This document shows positions 49,696 through 59,858 of a DNA stretch of 64,000 nucleotides, piece after piece (position 1 is the first letter of the stretch; every line of letters starts with the position of its first letter). Where the stretch lies: positions 4,340,001-4,404,000 of the forward strand of contig OZ251222.1 of NCBI GenBank assembly GCA_965240325.2, written 5' to 3'. The notes under the pieces are model-generated. The model did no database searches. It was not told the origin of the DNA and worked only from the letters and a program-made list of their open reading frames with translations. A program made the translations under genes and the position numbers. The DNA comes from Rebecca billardiae RCC1528. Its lineage: Eukaryota > Haptophyta.

Positions 49696-52170
49696 GGCGG
49701 CGCAGCCCGCCGCGCCTCCGAGCGCCACGCTCACGCTCCACGGCGTGCCCATCCCCGCCGCCAGCTTCCGCGAGGTCGAGATCCGCCGGCGGCGCGCGGA
49801 CGGCGACGACGCGTCCTCCCTGAGCGAGGCGCAGAATTGGGTGCAGTGCGACGAGTGCGGCCACTGGCAGCACTGGGTGTGCGCCGGGTACAACCACGCG
49901 GCGCACGAGCGCGCGCGCGCCAAGGCCGGCGCGGACGCCGAGGAGCCGCCCTTCCACTGCGCCGCGTGCCGCTCCGCGCGCGGCGGCGCGGCGCGCTCGG
50001 TGCCGCACACGTCAGTGCTGCAGCTGCCAGAGACGGAGATGTCGCGCCGCATCGAGGCGGCGGTGGCGCGGGCGCTGGACGAGGCGGGCGTGCAGGCGGA
50101 CCCGATCTCCGTGCGCATCACCTCGGCGCACCCCGAGGTCTCCACCTCCAACCGCGCGATGGTCGAGCGCCGCTGGTCGTCGGGCGTCTCCTACCCGTGA
50201 GCGCGCGCCACGCGCCACGCGCCACGCGCCACGCGCCAAGCGCCAAGCGCCGCGCCGCGCCGCGCCGCGCCGCGCGGCAGCGCGCGCCGCGCGCGTGCTC
50301 GGGCGCGATGGTGCTCACCCGCGCGTGCCCGCGCGCGTCCCCCGCCCCGCCGCGCGTCCGCAGCTCCGAGTTCCCGTACGTCTCGCGCTGCATCATCGGC
50401 GTGCAGCGCCAGCCCCTCGGCGAGGTGCTCCTCTTCTGCATGTACGTGCAGGAGTACGGCCCCCGCTGCCCCGCGCCAAACACCAACCGGCTCTACATCT
50501 CCTACCTCGACAGCGTGCGCTACCTGCAAGCGGAGGTGCGCGCAAGAAGGGGCGGGCGCGCGCGCGGGCGGGCGGGGGGAGAGGCGCGCCGCCGCGCGGG
50601 CGCTGCGCCCGCGGTGCTCACGCGCGCACCTCCGCCCCTGCCCCCCCCCCCTCCCGGCGCCGCCCCCGCGCCGCGCCGCCGTGTGTGCGCGCGCGCAGCC
50701 GGCGGGTCAGCGCACGCTCGTGTACCACACGCTGATGGTCGAGTACCTGGCGCTGGCGCGGCTGCGCGGCTTCGAGCACGTGCACGTGTGGGTCGAGCCG
50801 CCCAAGAACGGGCAGGAGTACATCTTCCACTGCCGCCCAGCGCAGGACCGGCTCAAGCCGATGAAGCGCGACGTGAGCGCGCGGCGCATGGCGCGCGCGC
50901 GCCGCGCCGCGCCGCGCTGCACCCCGCCGACGCCGCCGCGCCCGCCCCCCCGCCCGCCCCCTCCCCGCGTGCGCAGGTGCTGCACGCGTGGTACCTCAAG
51001 TTCCTCTCCGCGGCCAAGGGCGCGGGCGTGCTGCTGCGGTACGGCGGGATGGCGGAGGAGTTCGCCTCGATCACCTCCGCCTCGCAGATCCCGATGTTCC
51101 ACGGCGACCAGTGGGAGGTGACGGTGCCGGACCTCGCAAAGCAGCAGCAGCAGCAGAGCCGGCACAAGGCGGGGCCGGTCGGGCTGCGGCCGGCGGCGGC
51201 GGCGGCGGACGCGCCCGCGGCCGACGAGGCGAGCGCGCTCATGCCGCCGCCGCCGCCGCCGCTCGCCATGTCGCGCGCGGGGTGCGGCGCGCCTGGCGGC
51301 TCCGGCCTGGAGATGTGCCGCACGGTGTCCAAGGACCTCGTGTCGCAGCTGCACAAGTTCATGAAGCGGCTGCAGGGGCACTTCCTCGTCGGCACGCTCA
51401 GCCCGCCCGCCGCGTCGGACGAGCGGCTCGAGACGGCCGCGGAGGACGCGCGCGTGGCGTCGACGCTCTCGCCGCTCATGCAGAGCCGGCAGCGCCTGCT
51501 GCTCTACTGCCAGGCCAACGGGCTGCAGTTCTGCACGCTGCGGTGCGCGCGCTGCGCCGCACCGCACCGCTCGCACGCGCGCGGGCGGCGGCGCGAGCGC
51601 GGACCGCGCGCCACCGCGCCCTGCGCTCACACGGCACGCGCGCCCCGCGGCGCCCGCGGCGCACCCCGCAGCTACGCGCGCTACTCGACGATGCGCATCC
51701 TCGACGAGCTCGTGCACGGCACGCACGCGGAGGAGGGCGCGCAGCTCGGCGCGCCCGCGCTGGCCGCGCGCTACTGCACCGCAGAGTGCCGGCACGGCCG
51801 CGCCGACGTCGGCGTGCTCATGGTCGCGTGCGATCGCTGCGACAGCTGGGTGCACGTGCGTGCGACGCGCCGAGCGCGCGCATCGCATGTGCTCGCGATG
51901 TGCGCGCGGCGGCGCCGCGGCGTGCGCCCGCTCACCGCCGCGCCCGCGCCCCCCGCCGCCCCGCAGGCCGAGTGCGTCGGGCTGAGCGAGCGCGACGTGC
52001 CCCGCAGCTACGTGTGTCCGCAGTGCGCGCTCACAGCTCGTCAGGAGGCGCCCACAGACGCCGACGACGCCATGATGGGCCCCGTCCTCGCCTCCGGCCC
52101 CGCTGCCGCCGATCCCAACGCGGACGGTGCCGCCGATCGCGAGGGCAACGACCGCCCGCCGCCGTTATGA
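46153..52170 (+). CDS. HAC: HAC/CBP(p300)-type histone acetyltransferase (seven exons)
   Basis: Splice model: 46153-46477, 46644-50196, 50364-50535, 50699-50872, 50977-51542, 51672-51855, 51967-52170; 5178 nt, 1725 residues, in frame throughout. The N-terminal half is low-complexity with a KRPRLNG nuclear-signal-like stretch. A Cys-rich zinc module (CAECTRHALEV, YCDGCERVL) lies at about 1048-1113 and a PHD-like finger (WVQCDECGHWQHWVC...FHCAAC) at about 1174-1218. The KAT11 acetyltransferase domain (about 1236-1460) has LPETEMSRRIE, EFPYVSRCIIGVQ, MYVQEYGPRCPAPNTNRLYI, SYLDSVRYL, VYHTLMVEYLALARLRGF, VWVEPPKNGQEYIFHC and VLHAWYLKFL; Asp, Trp and Tyr equivalents of the p300 active site are retained. 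FCTLRYARYSTMRILDELVH and a terminal PHD (about 1628-1678, ACDRCDSWVH...YVCPQC) follow. No bromodomain, TAZ or ZZ finger is visible. It acetylates histones as a transcriptional coactivator. Confidence 0.9.
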
Positions 52171-53041
52171 CCAGCACCGTCTAAGTTAGCTTCCGACGCC
52201 CGCGTCACATTGTGTTGGACTGTGTCTGTTGCGCCCCGAACTCACCGAACGCGTCTCGCGAGACCGGCGGGCATCACCGGTTCCTCTGCCACGTCATCAC
52301 GTGACGATGGTCAACTGTGCCGACGGTGCCCGCCGCCGCCTCACCCGTCGGGTGATGCGTGATGCGACGCTCACTCGCTGTATATGTAGTACGTACGTGC
52401 GTATCTGAGTATGATCGTCGTCTGATGCCTAATTGTCATGTAAGTGATGAGACTCTTAGCGTTCAGATCGAGTGGCACTCTTGTCATCGTCATTCAGCAG
52501 CTGGCTGATGCGATTATGGCCCGCGGTGCAGGGCGGAGCGCGTAGCGTGGAGCCCCGCCGGGGGCCCTCACTACGTTGTCAAAAAGATCTTTTGATCAAA
52601 GAAAAGGGGACGGGGGACGATTTTGAGGGCTGTTGGAGGGTGAGTTTTCGCTTTTTCGAGGGGTTCATTCGCCCATTGCTCTGCATTAGCAAGACGCGAT
52701 TGACGAAATAGCCGCGCCCGGGCCATTCCGCATATGTCGATGGACGGACGTGCATTTGTCAGTATATCTGGGTGAACGAATCTGCGATTTGTTGTAAATC
52801 TTCATAGCATATTGCCAAATAGGACGAGGACCCAAGCGCTTGGGTCCTCGTCCTATTTGGCGCGTGGGTGCGGGCTGAGGGCTCCTGGCAAAAAGTCTTC
52901 GTCAAGTAGTACTCAACTTTACTAACGACGAACCTTTGCGCGCTGCCAAATTACTCAACTTTATACACCTAATAATAATGACCCCAGTGGGCGGAAATGG
53001 CCATATCTCCCGGAGATCGGGAGTACTCACACGTGTGAGTC
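52171..53041. other. Intergenic region with composition shift and a long palindrome
   Basis: About 870 bp. The stretch 52570-52720 is unusually A/T- and G-rich (AAAAAGATCTTTTGATCAAA) compared with its surroundings and may be foreign or element-derived. A 48-bp perfect palindrome lies at 52814-52861. No gene is recognised. Confidence 0.5.
52814..52861. repeat. 48-bp perfect loopless palindrome
   Basis: Each 24-bp half (left half begins GCCAAATAGGACGAGGACCC) is the exact reverse complement of the other, with centre AAGC|GCTT and no spacer. It can extrude as a cruciform or be an inverted-repeat junction. Confidence 0.9.
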
Positions 53042-54300
53042 AGAGTCATGTTTCGTCCTTTTTTCCGAGACCGCTGGCACGCGGCGCGCGCTGCCGCTCG
53101 CCGCCGCTGCGCTCGATGCGAGCGCGGCCGCCGCCGCGGCAGCGCGCGGGCCGGGCGGCTGCGAGGACCCGGGCGCGCTCGTGCGCAAGCGGCGGCGCCC
53201 GGTGGGCGGCGCGGCGGCGCCCGCCGACGCGCACGGCAAGAGCGAAGGCTGCGGTGCGCTGAGTGACGCCGAGGTGGAGGCCGCGGCCAGCGAGCTCGCG
53301 CGGCCCGGCGCGCGCGCGGTGCGGCTCGGGCTGGGGCACGAGGCGCGGACGGCGGCGCGCTCGGCGGCACCGGCGCGCTGGATGCGCTCGCCTGCCCGCT
53401 CGCGCGGCACGCGGCTGCGAGGCGCAGCGCGAGCCGCCGGGCTAGGCCGCGTGCGCCGAGGCGGGCGAGACGCTCGGCGTGCTCGGCGGCGCGCTCGGCA
53501 TCACGGCGCGCTGCTGGCGGCGCTGCTCGCGTGCCCTTCCATCGTCTCGCTCGCCACATCCGCCGCGACGGAGCAGTCCAGCAGCAGCACCGTTTCCGGC
53601 ATGCGCACGCTGGCGCTCGCGCACGCCAACTGCGAGTGCGGAGGCGCTGGGCGCCGAGCTGGCGAAGCGCGGCGCCGAGCTCGACGCGCTGCGCGACGCG
53701 GCGACGGACGCGCTGCCGCTGGGCGCGCGTGGCGCCCTCGTCGCGACGCCCCGTGCAGCAGCTCGAGCAGCCAGCTGTGGAGTAGACGGCCGTCGAGGCG
53801 ATCGGCGCCGGGTGCCAGCGCGCACGGGCTCAGCCCGTGCCGCTGGCTCGGGCCGCCGCAGCCGTCTTCGAGGCCGACGCGGCGGAGGAGGCGGCGGGCG
53901 AGCTGACGGCGGCGCGGTCCGGCGGTGGAGCAGGCGCGCACGCGCGGCGGCAGGCGCGACGCGCCGCTCGCCTCGTTCCACCCCGAGCTCCGCTCGGTCT
54001 CGGTGCGCGGCTGCCGGTAGCGCAGGCCGGGGCAGCACTGCGTGGCGCGCGCTCTCGCTCCGTCTGCCGGCACGAGGTGCGCCGGCTGAGTGAGCGACCA
54101 GCGGCCCGTCGTCGAGCGCATGGCGCCGCGCGAGCACCTCAAGCAGACTGTGCGCCCGCACGCGCGCACGCGCCGGCCCGCGCCGCGCGGCGCCTATCGC
54201 CCTGCCTGCGCGCGCGCGCCGCCCCGCGGCGGCCGCTTCCCCGCGCGGCGGCCCGCCGGCGACAGTCCTCGGCCCGCCGGCCCGGTGGGCGGCAACTGAG
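53042..54300 (+). pseudogene. Decayed coding-like region with shifting frames
   Basis: GC content rises to gene level, but the protein-like segments lie in different plus-strand frames: CGALSDAEVEAAASELARP (about 53250), CAEAGETLGVLGGALGITAR (about 53455, another frame) and ALGAELAKRGAELDALRDAA (about 53650). Stops and frame changes separate them and no splice model restores one chain. It reads as a broken gene or a mis-assembled GC-rich exon set. No family is recognised. Confidence 0.4.
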
Positions 54301-54841
54301 TTGTGGCGGTGGCAGCTCCGAGGCGAACGAACTGTTACGCACATGATTGTCCGACTGAGCTAGACAGCACTCAGCAGCCGACGGAGGGTGCACCGCGGGC
54401 CCCTAACTGCGTTGGTTCTACGGAAGGACCGCGGAACGCGGTCATTATTAAATATTATATATATTATTATAGCGCAGCAGGCGCGGATGATTATTAGCAG
54501 TCGTATAGTAGCAGCAGCAGTATAGCAGCGGCGCTAAGAGTTGGCGCCGGGTGCCGCGCGTAGCAGTATAAGCTTCAGAGCTATAGGTTGCCGTGCATGG
54601 CGCCGCAGCAGTCGTCTCGTCAAGAATCGCCATATGGCGGGACGATGCGCGCTCTTGCTGCGCCTCGCCCGGCGAGGCAGCGCGTGCGGTCTGCTGCCCC
54701 GCCTGCATGCCGGCCGCCCAGCGACCAGCGCCGGGTCTGGCCGCCTGCATGCCGGCCGTGCACGCGCATGGCCCGGGTGAACGGTGTCCACAACGCGACG
54801 GCGCTCGGCGCGGCCGTAGTCGCCAGCTCGCCGGCAGCGCG
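54301..54841. other. Intergenic region with AT island
   Basis: About 540 bp between the decayed region and the Cys-rich gene. The patch 54445-54500 is AT-rich. No gene is recognised. Confidence 0.4.
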
Positions 54842-56050
54842 TCACCATGGCGGCGGCGGAGGCGCGCCCGCCTCTGCCGTCAGTGCGCCCGCCTCAGCCT
54901 CCCGCAGCGACGCGTCCGGCTTGTCGCACGCGTACACGTTGTACGGGATGGTGACCTGGATGCGCGTCGCGACGAAGCGCGCGCAGCCGCGGCTCTGGCA
55001 CGTGCCGCGCTGCGCGCCGAGCTGCGCGACCAGCTGCTCCGAGTAGAGGCTCCTCGGCAGGCACACCTGCGAGCAGCTGCCTGCGCCGTCGCCGCCCAGC
55101 ACGTACACGTCGTCGAGCGCGCCCGCGTGGCACGCGTACGGCGTGGTGCGCTCGCACTCGACGGGCGCCTCGGCCGAGCTGTTCACGCGCGCGAAGCGGC
55201 GGAACACCTGCCAGCCCGCCGTGCGCTGCCGCCCCCGCGCCGTCCGCTCGCAGCCGCTGAGCGCGACGCACGGCTCGCCCGTGGAGCGGCCCTCGCCCAG
55301 CCGCATGCGCCGCCACGCGGCGCGCGCCGGGCTGAAGGCAAAGTGCGTGCAGAGCGGGTCGTGGATGCACGCGCCCGCGCACGCGCGCACGCTGGGCGCG
55401 TCCACCTCGCGCAGCGCGCTCTGCCCGCTCGCCTTGCACACCTCGTCCGTGCGCGCGAAGCCCGCGGCCTCCGCGCACGGCGAGTAGGCGAGAGGCAGTG
55501 GGCAGCCGCTCGGCAGCTCGGGGTTGGGGCGGTGGCAGGGCCACTCGGAGACGATGGCCACGCCGTTCGCCCAGTGGCACTCGGTGCCGGTCGCCGCGAC
55601 CTGCCACTCGCAGCAGAACGCGTCGGCCCTGCGCTCCTCCCGCGCGTTCTCTGCAAACTCCTCGCACCACGCGCCGCACGCGTGCAGCGTGATCTGCTCG
55701 TCCGGGGACTCCTTGGGCATGGGCACGCGCTCGGTGTACGCGTCGCACTGCCAGCCGACAACCGTCTTGCCGGGGTCCTCGGTCACGCCGTCCGAGCCGA
55801 CCAGTTGGATCACCTCGAGGGGCGGCCACCTGCCGCAGCGCAGCGGCACGTCTGCCAGCTCGCCGAGCGTGGTCAGGTTTGCGTTGAGCGGACGCGCCGA
55901 CGGATGACGATGTTGAGCGGCTGGGCGCAAGCCGTCCCAGTAGGACGCGACAAGCGCGACGGCACCGAGTACCCCGAGGACGGCCGCGGCTGTGACTCGC
56001 CGCACGGCCGGTGACTTTCGCAAGCAGAGCGTGCGCCGCGGCTCTTCCAT
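54842..56050 (-). CDS. Cys-rich type II membrane protein with PAN/apple-like modules
   Basis: 402 codons from ATG 56050; an upstream in-frame ATG (56131) would add 27 Arg-rich residues. After a short basic cytosolic tail there is one membrane segment (VTAAAVLGVLGAVALVASYW). The lumenal or outer domain has more than 20 cysteines: WQCDAYTERV, LHACGAWCEEFA, AFCCEWQVAATGTECHWANG, a PAN/apple-like block ACAGACIHDPLCTHFAFSP then CVALSGCERT, and CSQVCLPRSLYSEQLVAQLG. Single-pass topology with disulphide-rich repeats suggests a Golgi or cell-surface protein, perhaps glycan- or protein-binding. No catalytic motif is seen. The assignment to PAN is by cysteine and hydrophobic spacing only. Confidence 0.72.
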   Translation of the reverse strand: MEEPRRTLCLRKSPAVRRVTAAAVLGVLGAVALVASYWDGLRPAAQHRHPSARPLNANLTTLGELADVPLRCGRWPPLEVIQLVGSDGVTEDPGKTVVGWQCDAYTERVPMPKESPDEQITLHACGAWCEEFAENAREERRADAFCCEWQVAATGTECHWANGVAIVSEWPCHRPNPELPSGCPLPLAYSPCAEAAGFARTDEVCKASGQSALREVDAPSVRACAGACIHDPLCTHFAFSPARAAWRRMRLGEGRSTGEPCVALSGCERTARGRQRTAGWQVFRRFARVNSSAEAPVECERTTPYACHAGALDDVYVLGGDGAGSCSQVCLPRSLYSEQLVAQLGAQRGTCQSRGCARFVATRIQVTIPYNVYACDKPDASLREAEAGALTAEAGAPPPPPW

Positions 56051-56385
56051 GGCGGCGAGTCGGGCAGTCGGGCGTGAGAATCGCGCTGGGCGAGCGCCGA
56101 GCGGCCCTTGATCACCGGACCGACGAGCCAAGCGGCGGGGGCTCGAGAGCCGGATTCCTTGGAGGCCGAGCGACTTATTGACTACCTCGACGGCGTTGAT
56201 GAGTACAGACTACAGTTTACTCAGAATAAGAGACGCATACAGCTCAGGCAGGCGAGATTGACGCCCGCCAACTGTCACCGCCCATGAAGCCGTCGCCGAT
56301 GGTAGCGCCGCCGTGGTCAAGGGCGGGAGTGTTGAGTTTCACGGGCAACGGCGCGGCATGCAGATTGTCAGCATCGGCAGCGACG
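56051..56385. other. Intergenic region
   Basis: 335 bp between two minus-strand genes, expected to hold the SET gene's 3' end and the next gene's promoter. Nothing specific is visible. Confidence 0.4.
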
Positions 56386-58008
56386 TCAATACTCGTCGTC
56401 GTCGTCATCGTCGTCGTCGTCAGCGAGACTGCTCTCGCCGCCGTCTGAAGGCTCGGGGGAGGCGCCGTCATCGTCCTCCGCAACCGACGCCATCATCGCC
56501 TCCACTTCGGCGATGGCCGCGCGCAGGATCCGGCGCTGGCCGTTGCGGTAATGCGCGCAATAGGCGGCGCGCGTGCCGCCCTCCGCAGCTGCCGCCTGGT
56601 CGCGCGCGTCGCTGCCGTCGAGCAGGCCGAGCCTGTGCTCGAGGACGGCGCAGAGCATGCTCAGCTCGTCTGGGGTGAGCGCGAGCTCGTCGTCCGCGTC
56701 CTCGAGCCCGACGACCTGCAGGGCGAAGAGGAGCTCGGCGGGCAGCACGCCTCCGCGCTCGACACCGTCCGCCGCGTGTGCAGCGGGCGGTGCCCGTGTC
56801 TCCTCGCCCCCGCACCCTGCCGCACCGCGGCCGTGCGCCGCGCCGAGCGTGAACGGGCCGATGACGAGCGTGCCACCGGCGCGGCAGGCGTGAGGCACGC
56901 CGTGCTCCGCAAGCTCACGCACCCGCCTCGCCCCGAGCGCCTCGCTCTCCTCCGCCGGGCAGCCGAGCAGCACGCCCTCCACGCAGTCGTGCGCGTTGGC
57001 CGCGCTCGCAAAGCCGTACTGGGAGAGCAGCTCGGAGTTGGGGCGCGCGCCGTAGTTGTTCGCGAGCGTCTCGCCCGTGCGCACGCGCTCGCGGCAGCGG
57101 AAGCGGACGGCGCCGCCACCCGCCTCCCACAGGATCGGCTGGCCTGGCCGGTGGTCGAGCAGGTCGTACAGCGGCAGCATGCAGCCCAGCAGCCCCTCCT
57201 CCTCGCCCTCCGCGCACGGCTCCGCCTCGGCCGCCTCCGCCTCGGCCGCCTCCGCCTCGGCCGCAGCGCGCTGCTCAGAAGCCTGCGCCGCCTCGGCCGC
57301 GGGCGCGACGGGGCTCTCCGCGCCCGCGACCACGCCGTTCGGACCCGCTTCGTCGAGCGCTCCGAGCTCGAGGGCGAGCACGTCCGACGCCCCCTCGCCG
57401 TGCGGCAGCGCCCCCGTGCGCGTGTCGGCGGCCTGCGCCGCACGCGCCAGCGGCAGCGGGAAGCACCTCGACTGGTGCACGCCGCGCGCCCAGACGACCT
57501 CGTCCAGGCTCACGCCAGGGGCGCAGCCGGCGCCCACGCGCGCAAACTCGTCGGCGAGCATCCGTCGCTGCGCCTCCGTCTGGGTAGCCAGCGGCGTGCC
57601 CTCGAGCAGCGCGCGGTCCGCTGCCGGCCACGCGCACGGGTCAGGAGCTTCGCGCGGCAGCGAGCCGAGGTACGGCGCAAATGGATGGGCGCTGTCCCGC
57701 GCCGCGCTCGCGAGGGAGAGCCAGAACGCGAAGGGTCGTGAGCCGCCCAGCTCCATCGCGGCGATGGCCACCTTGTCCTCCGCCAGCCAGCATGTCGGAT
57801 CGATGATCGCGCTCGCCGGCAACTCGCCGAACGCCTCTCCCGCCTCAAACACGCGCGTCGCGACGACGCAGAGCGAGCCGCCCGGCGTGGCGCGTATGTC
57901 GAGACCATCAAGCTTGGCTCCGCGATCTCGGAGCCAGTGCACCAGGCTGGTCGTCCCGCTGGGCTCCCCTGCGCGAGGGCGCTTAGCTGTCGGGACGTAG
58001 TCCGCCAT
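56386..58008 (-). CDS. SET-domain lysine (or His) N-methyltransferase, SETD3/Rubisco-LSMT-like
   Basis: 540 codons from ATG 58008 (MADYVPTAKRPRAG). The SET fold is split as in the Rubisco large-subunit methyltransferase group: early LDIRATPGGSLCVVATRVFE, WARGVHQSRCFPLP (about 173), LPLYDLLDHRPGQP (about 278), and the SAM-site GETLANNYGARPNSELLSQY followed by GFA (about 310). A C-terminal substrate-binding helical region is present, with AAYCAHYRNGQRRILRAAI (about 480). Between the SET halves is an AEAEAAEAE-type insert coded by a 15-18-bp minisatellite (57220-57270), and the chain ends in a run of about nine acidic residues. It transfers methyl groups from SAM to a protein Lys or His. The target (Rubisco, aldolase, actin) cannot be determined. 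No plastid leader is evident. Confidence 0.85.
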   Translation of the reverse strand: MADYVPTAKRPRAGEPSGTTSLVHWLRDRGAKLDGLDIRATPGGSLCVVATRVFEAGEAFGELPASAIIDPTCWLAEDKVAIAAMELGGSRPFAFWLSLASAARDSAHPFAPYLGSLPREAPDPCAWPAADRALLEGTPLATQTEAQRRMLADEFARVGAGCAPGVSLDEVVWARGVHQSRCFPLPLARAAQAADTRTGALPHGEGASDVLALELGALDEAGPNGVVAGAESPVAPAAEAAQASEQRAAAEAEAAEAEAAEAEPCAEGEEEGLLGCMLPLYDLLDHRPGQPILWEAGGGAVRFRCRERVRTGETLANNYGARPNSELLSQYGFASAANAHDCVEGVLLGCPAEESEALGARRVRELAEHGVPHACRAGGTLVIGPFTLGAAHGRGAAGCGGEETRAPPAAHAADGVERGGVLPAELLFALQVVGLEDADDELALTPDELSMLCAVLEHRLGLLDGSDARDQAAAAEGGTRAAYCAHYRNGQRRILRAAIAEVEAMMASVAEDDDGASPEPSDGGESSLADDDDDDDDDEY

Positions 58009-58399
58009 CGTGGCAGCCGATGAAAAGATTGGCTCGCGGAGTCGAGGTCCTAAAATAGCGCATCGATCATGCTGCTGCTGCCCTTGTGCTGCTGGCGGCT
58101 TGGTGCAGTGGTGCACTCACTCAGGTGCATCATGTCATTCATGAACAATCCGCTCTGACGACTGACGCTCTCTTGGCCTGTAAGCATCATGCCGCCCCGC
58201 GACCGCGGCCACATTGCATACTGTGCTACGAGTGGCAGCGTGACCGCGACGCGGCCGGGTCCGTGGCGTGATCCGTCGCGTGCGGTCGGGCCCCGAACCC
58301 GGCCTACCGCGCCGGCGGCCACGGGCCCGCGGGGGCGGCGTGGCCGCGGGGGCACCGCGTCATTACGGGCGCAGAACAAGCTCCAATCGGCCTGCAGGC
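58009..58399. other. Intergenic region
   Basis: 391 bp between two minus-strand genes. No recognised features; it should contain the SET gene promoter and the IQ gene 3' end. Confidence 0.4.
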
Positions 58400-59458
58400 C
58401 TAGCCGGCCGCGCCGTGCACCATGAGGCGGCTGCTCGCTTCGTGCGCCTCGTGCTTAATGCGCCGCGAGGCCACGCTCGCGACGGTCGGTGCCTCGTAGT
58501 GCGCGTGGCCGCGCGACGACGGGGCCGAGCGCTTGTGCCAGGCGAGCAGCTGGTCGCGCACCTTCTTCTGCGCCTTGGTGTGCGCGTGCACGAGCTCGTA
58601 GATCTCCGCGTCCGGCCTGAGCATGTACGCGCCCGTCGACGGGTCGAGCTTGACGATCGTGTGCGCCGTCTGGTCCACAAAGCCCGAGTACGTGCCCGCG
58701 TCCATCGAGTCGGTGTTCACGTCCGCGAGCTCAAACCACGAGCGGAAGAAGTCGGCGCGGCCGACGCGGCGCTCGAAGACGGGGGTCGACTTGTCGGGCC
58801 AGTTGCGCGTGTCCCGCTCGAAGTCGAGCTTCGCCAGCAGGAACGCCTCGCGCGGGTCGTTGCGCTTCATAAGCACGATGTAGACCTTGCGCGAGATCTC
58901 GTAGTACTGCTGCCACGAGAGCGAGGGCGCGCCGGTGCGGTCGGAGTGGCGCAGCTTGGACGCGGCGGAGACGGCGTCCCACGCGAGCTGGAGCGCCTTC
59001 TGCACCTCGGCGCTGCGCCACAGCCGCTCGCGCCGCAGCATCATCGCCGGCGTGTACCACTCGTCGCCCTTGGCGGCCTCGGCGCGGTCCGAGTCGTCCG
59101 CGAGCCAGCTGTCGTTCAGGGCGTCCAGGATCGAGCTCCAGCGCTTGCGCAGCCGGTGCGAGCGCCAAAGACGCTGGATGAGCGAGACGCTGGGCCAGGC
59201 GTGCACCGAGATGGTGCGCGCGCCGACTTGCGATGCCTCCGCAAAGGTCGAGATGCGGTGGAGCGCGCGGCGCATGATCAGCCTCCGCGCGGCGCGCTGC
59301 ACGTGGACGACAGCGCGCAGCTCGCGCGTGGTCCTTCGGGCCTCGTGGCCCTTCCAGGCGGCCTCCATCGTGCTCGCGGCATGAATACGCGTGCGATGCT
59401 GCCGCCAATGGTACTGAAGGTACGCCGCCGCCTCTGCCTGCCGCGTGAATTTCTTCAT
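58400..59458 (-). CDS. IQ-motif, probably calmodulin-binding protein
   Basis: 352 codons from ATG 59458; the frame is open to an ATG at 59530, but MKKFTRQAEAAAYLQYHW is the first protein-like part. At least three IQ-like helices occur in the first 130 residues: AAYLQYHWRQHRTRI, VVHVQRAARRLIMRRALHRI and VSLIQRLWRSHRLRKRW. The middle has WYTPAMMLRRERLWRS and LSWQQYYEISRKVYIVLMKR. DFFRSWFELADVNTDSMDAG with TYSGFV looks like one EF-hand-type loop with acidic residues at several calcium positions. The C-terminus is His/Arg-rich. Proteins of this kind are often flagellar or cytoskeletal calcium-responsive components, but no specific family is recognised. Confidence 0.72.
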   Translation of the reverse strand: MKKFTRQAEAAAYLQYHWRQHRTRIHAASTMEAAWKGHEARRTTRELRAVVHVQRAARRLIMRRALHRISTFAEASQVGARTISVHAWPSVSLIQRLWRSHRLRKRWSSILDALNDSWLADDSDRAEAAKGDEWYTPAMMLRRERLWRSAEVQKALQLAWDAVSAASKLRHSDRTGAPSLSWQQYYEISRKVYIVLMKRNDPREAFLLAKLDFERDTRNWPDKSTPVFERRVGRADFFRSWFELADVNTDSMDAGTYSGFVDQTAHTIVKLDPSTGAYMLRPDAEIYELVHAHTKAQKKVRDQLLAWHKRSAPSSRGHAHYEAPTVASVASRRIKHEAHEASSRLMVHGAAG

Positions 59459-59858
59459 CGTCGTCGCGCTGTTGGGGGGGGGCGAGAAGTGTGTCGGGTG
59501 GGTGAGTCGTGATTGGACGACGGCCGCCACTTCCGTCCGGTTTTCCCGCTCAGTGACGAGCCTTCCGGTGTCGGTTCGCCCCTTTCAGGGCGTGTCTCGA
59601 GGTACGCACTTTGCAGGTACTTTCGTGCAAAAGGCTAGCTTTCCGCGTGCTCCGCCCCGGGTGGACGTTGTCGCGACCGTCGAAGCCCTTACGGTCCTGC
59701 TCGACCGTTGGTCCACGGTTGGGTTTTCCAGTTTCTTTTTTCATAGAATATGAGTTTGGTAGAATTCTGTCGAATTGCAAATTGGTCGTCGCGCAAAATG
59801 GACCGCGGCCGCGGGGGCGCTGTGCATCCCAGCTCTCTCGCAGCGTACAGTACGTGGT
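59459..59858. promoter_or_regulatory. 400-bp divergent intergenic region
   Basis: Lies between the IQ-motif gene (-) and the fucosyltransferase-like gene (+). T-rich sequence at 59725-59745. No clear promoter element. Confidence 0.35.

Noticed and set aside
46612-50008. Two long minus-strand frames opposite the HAC-like gene
   Set aside because: Both are compositionally biased mirrors of the coding strand and contain no domain.
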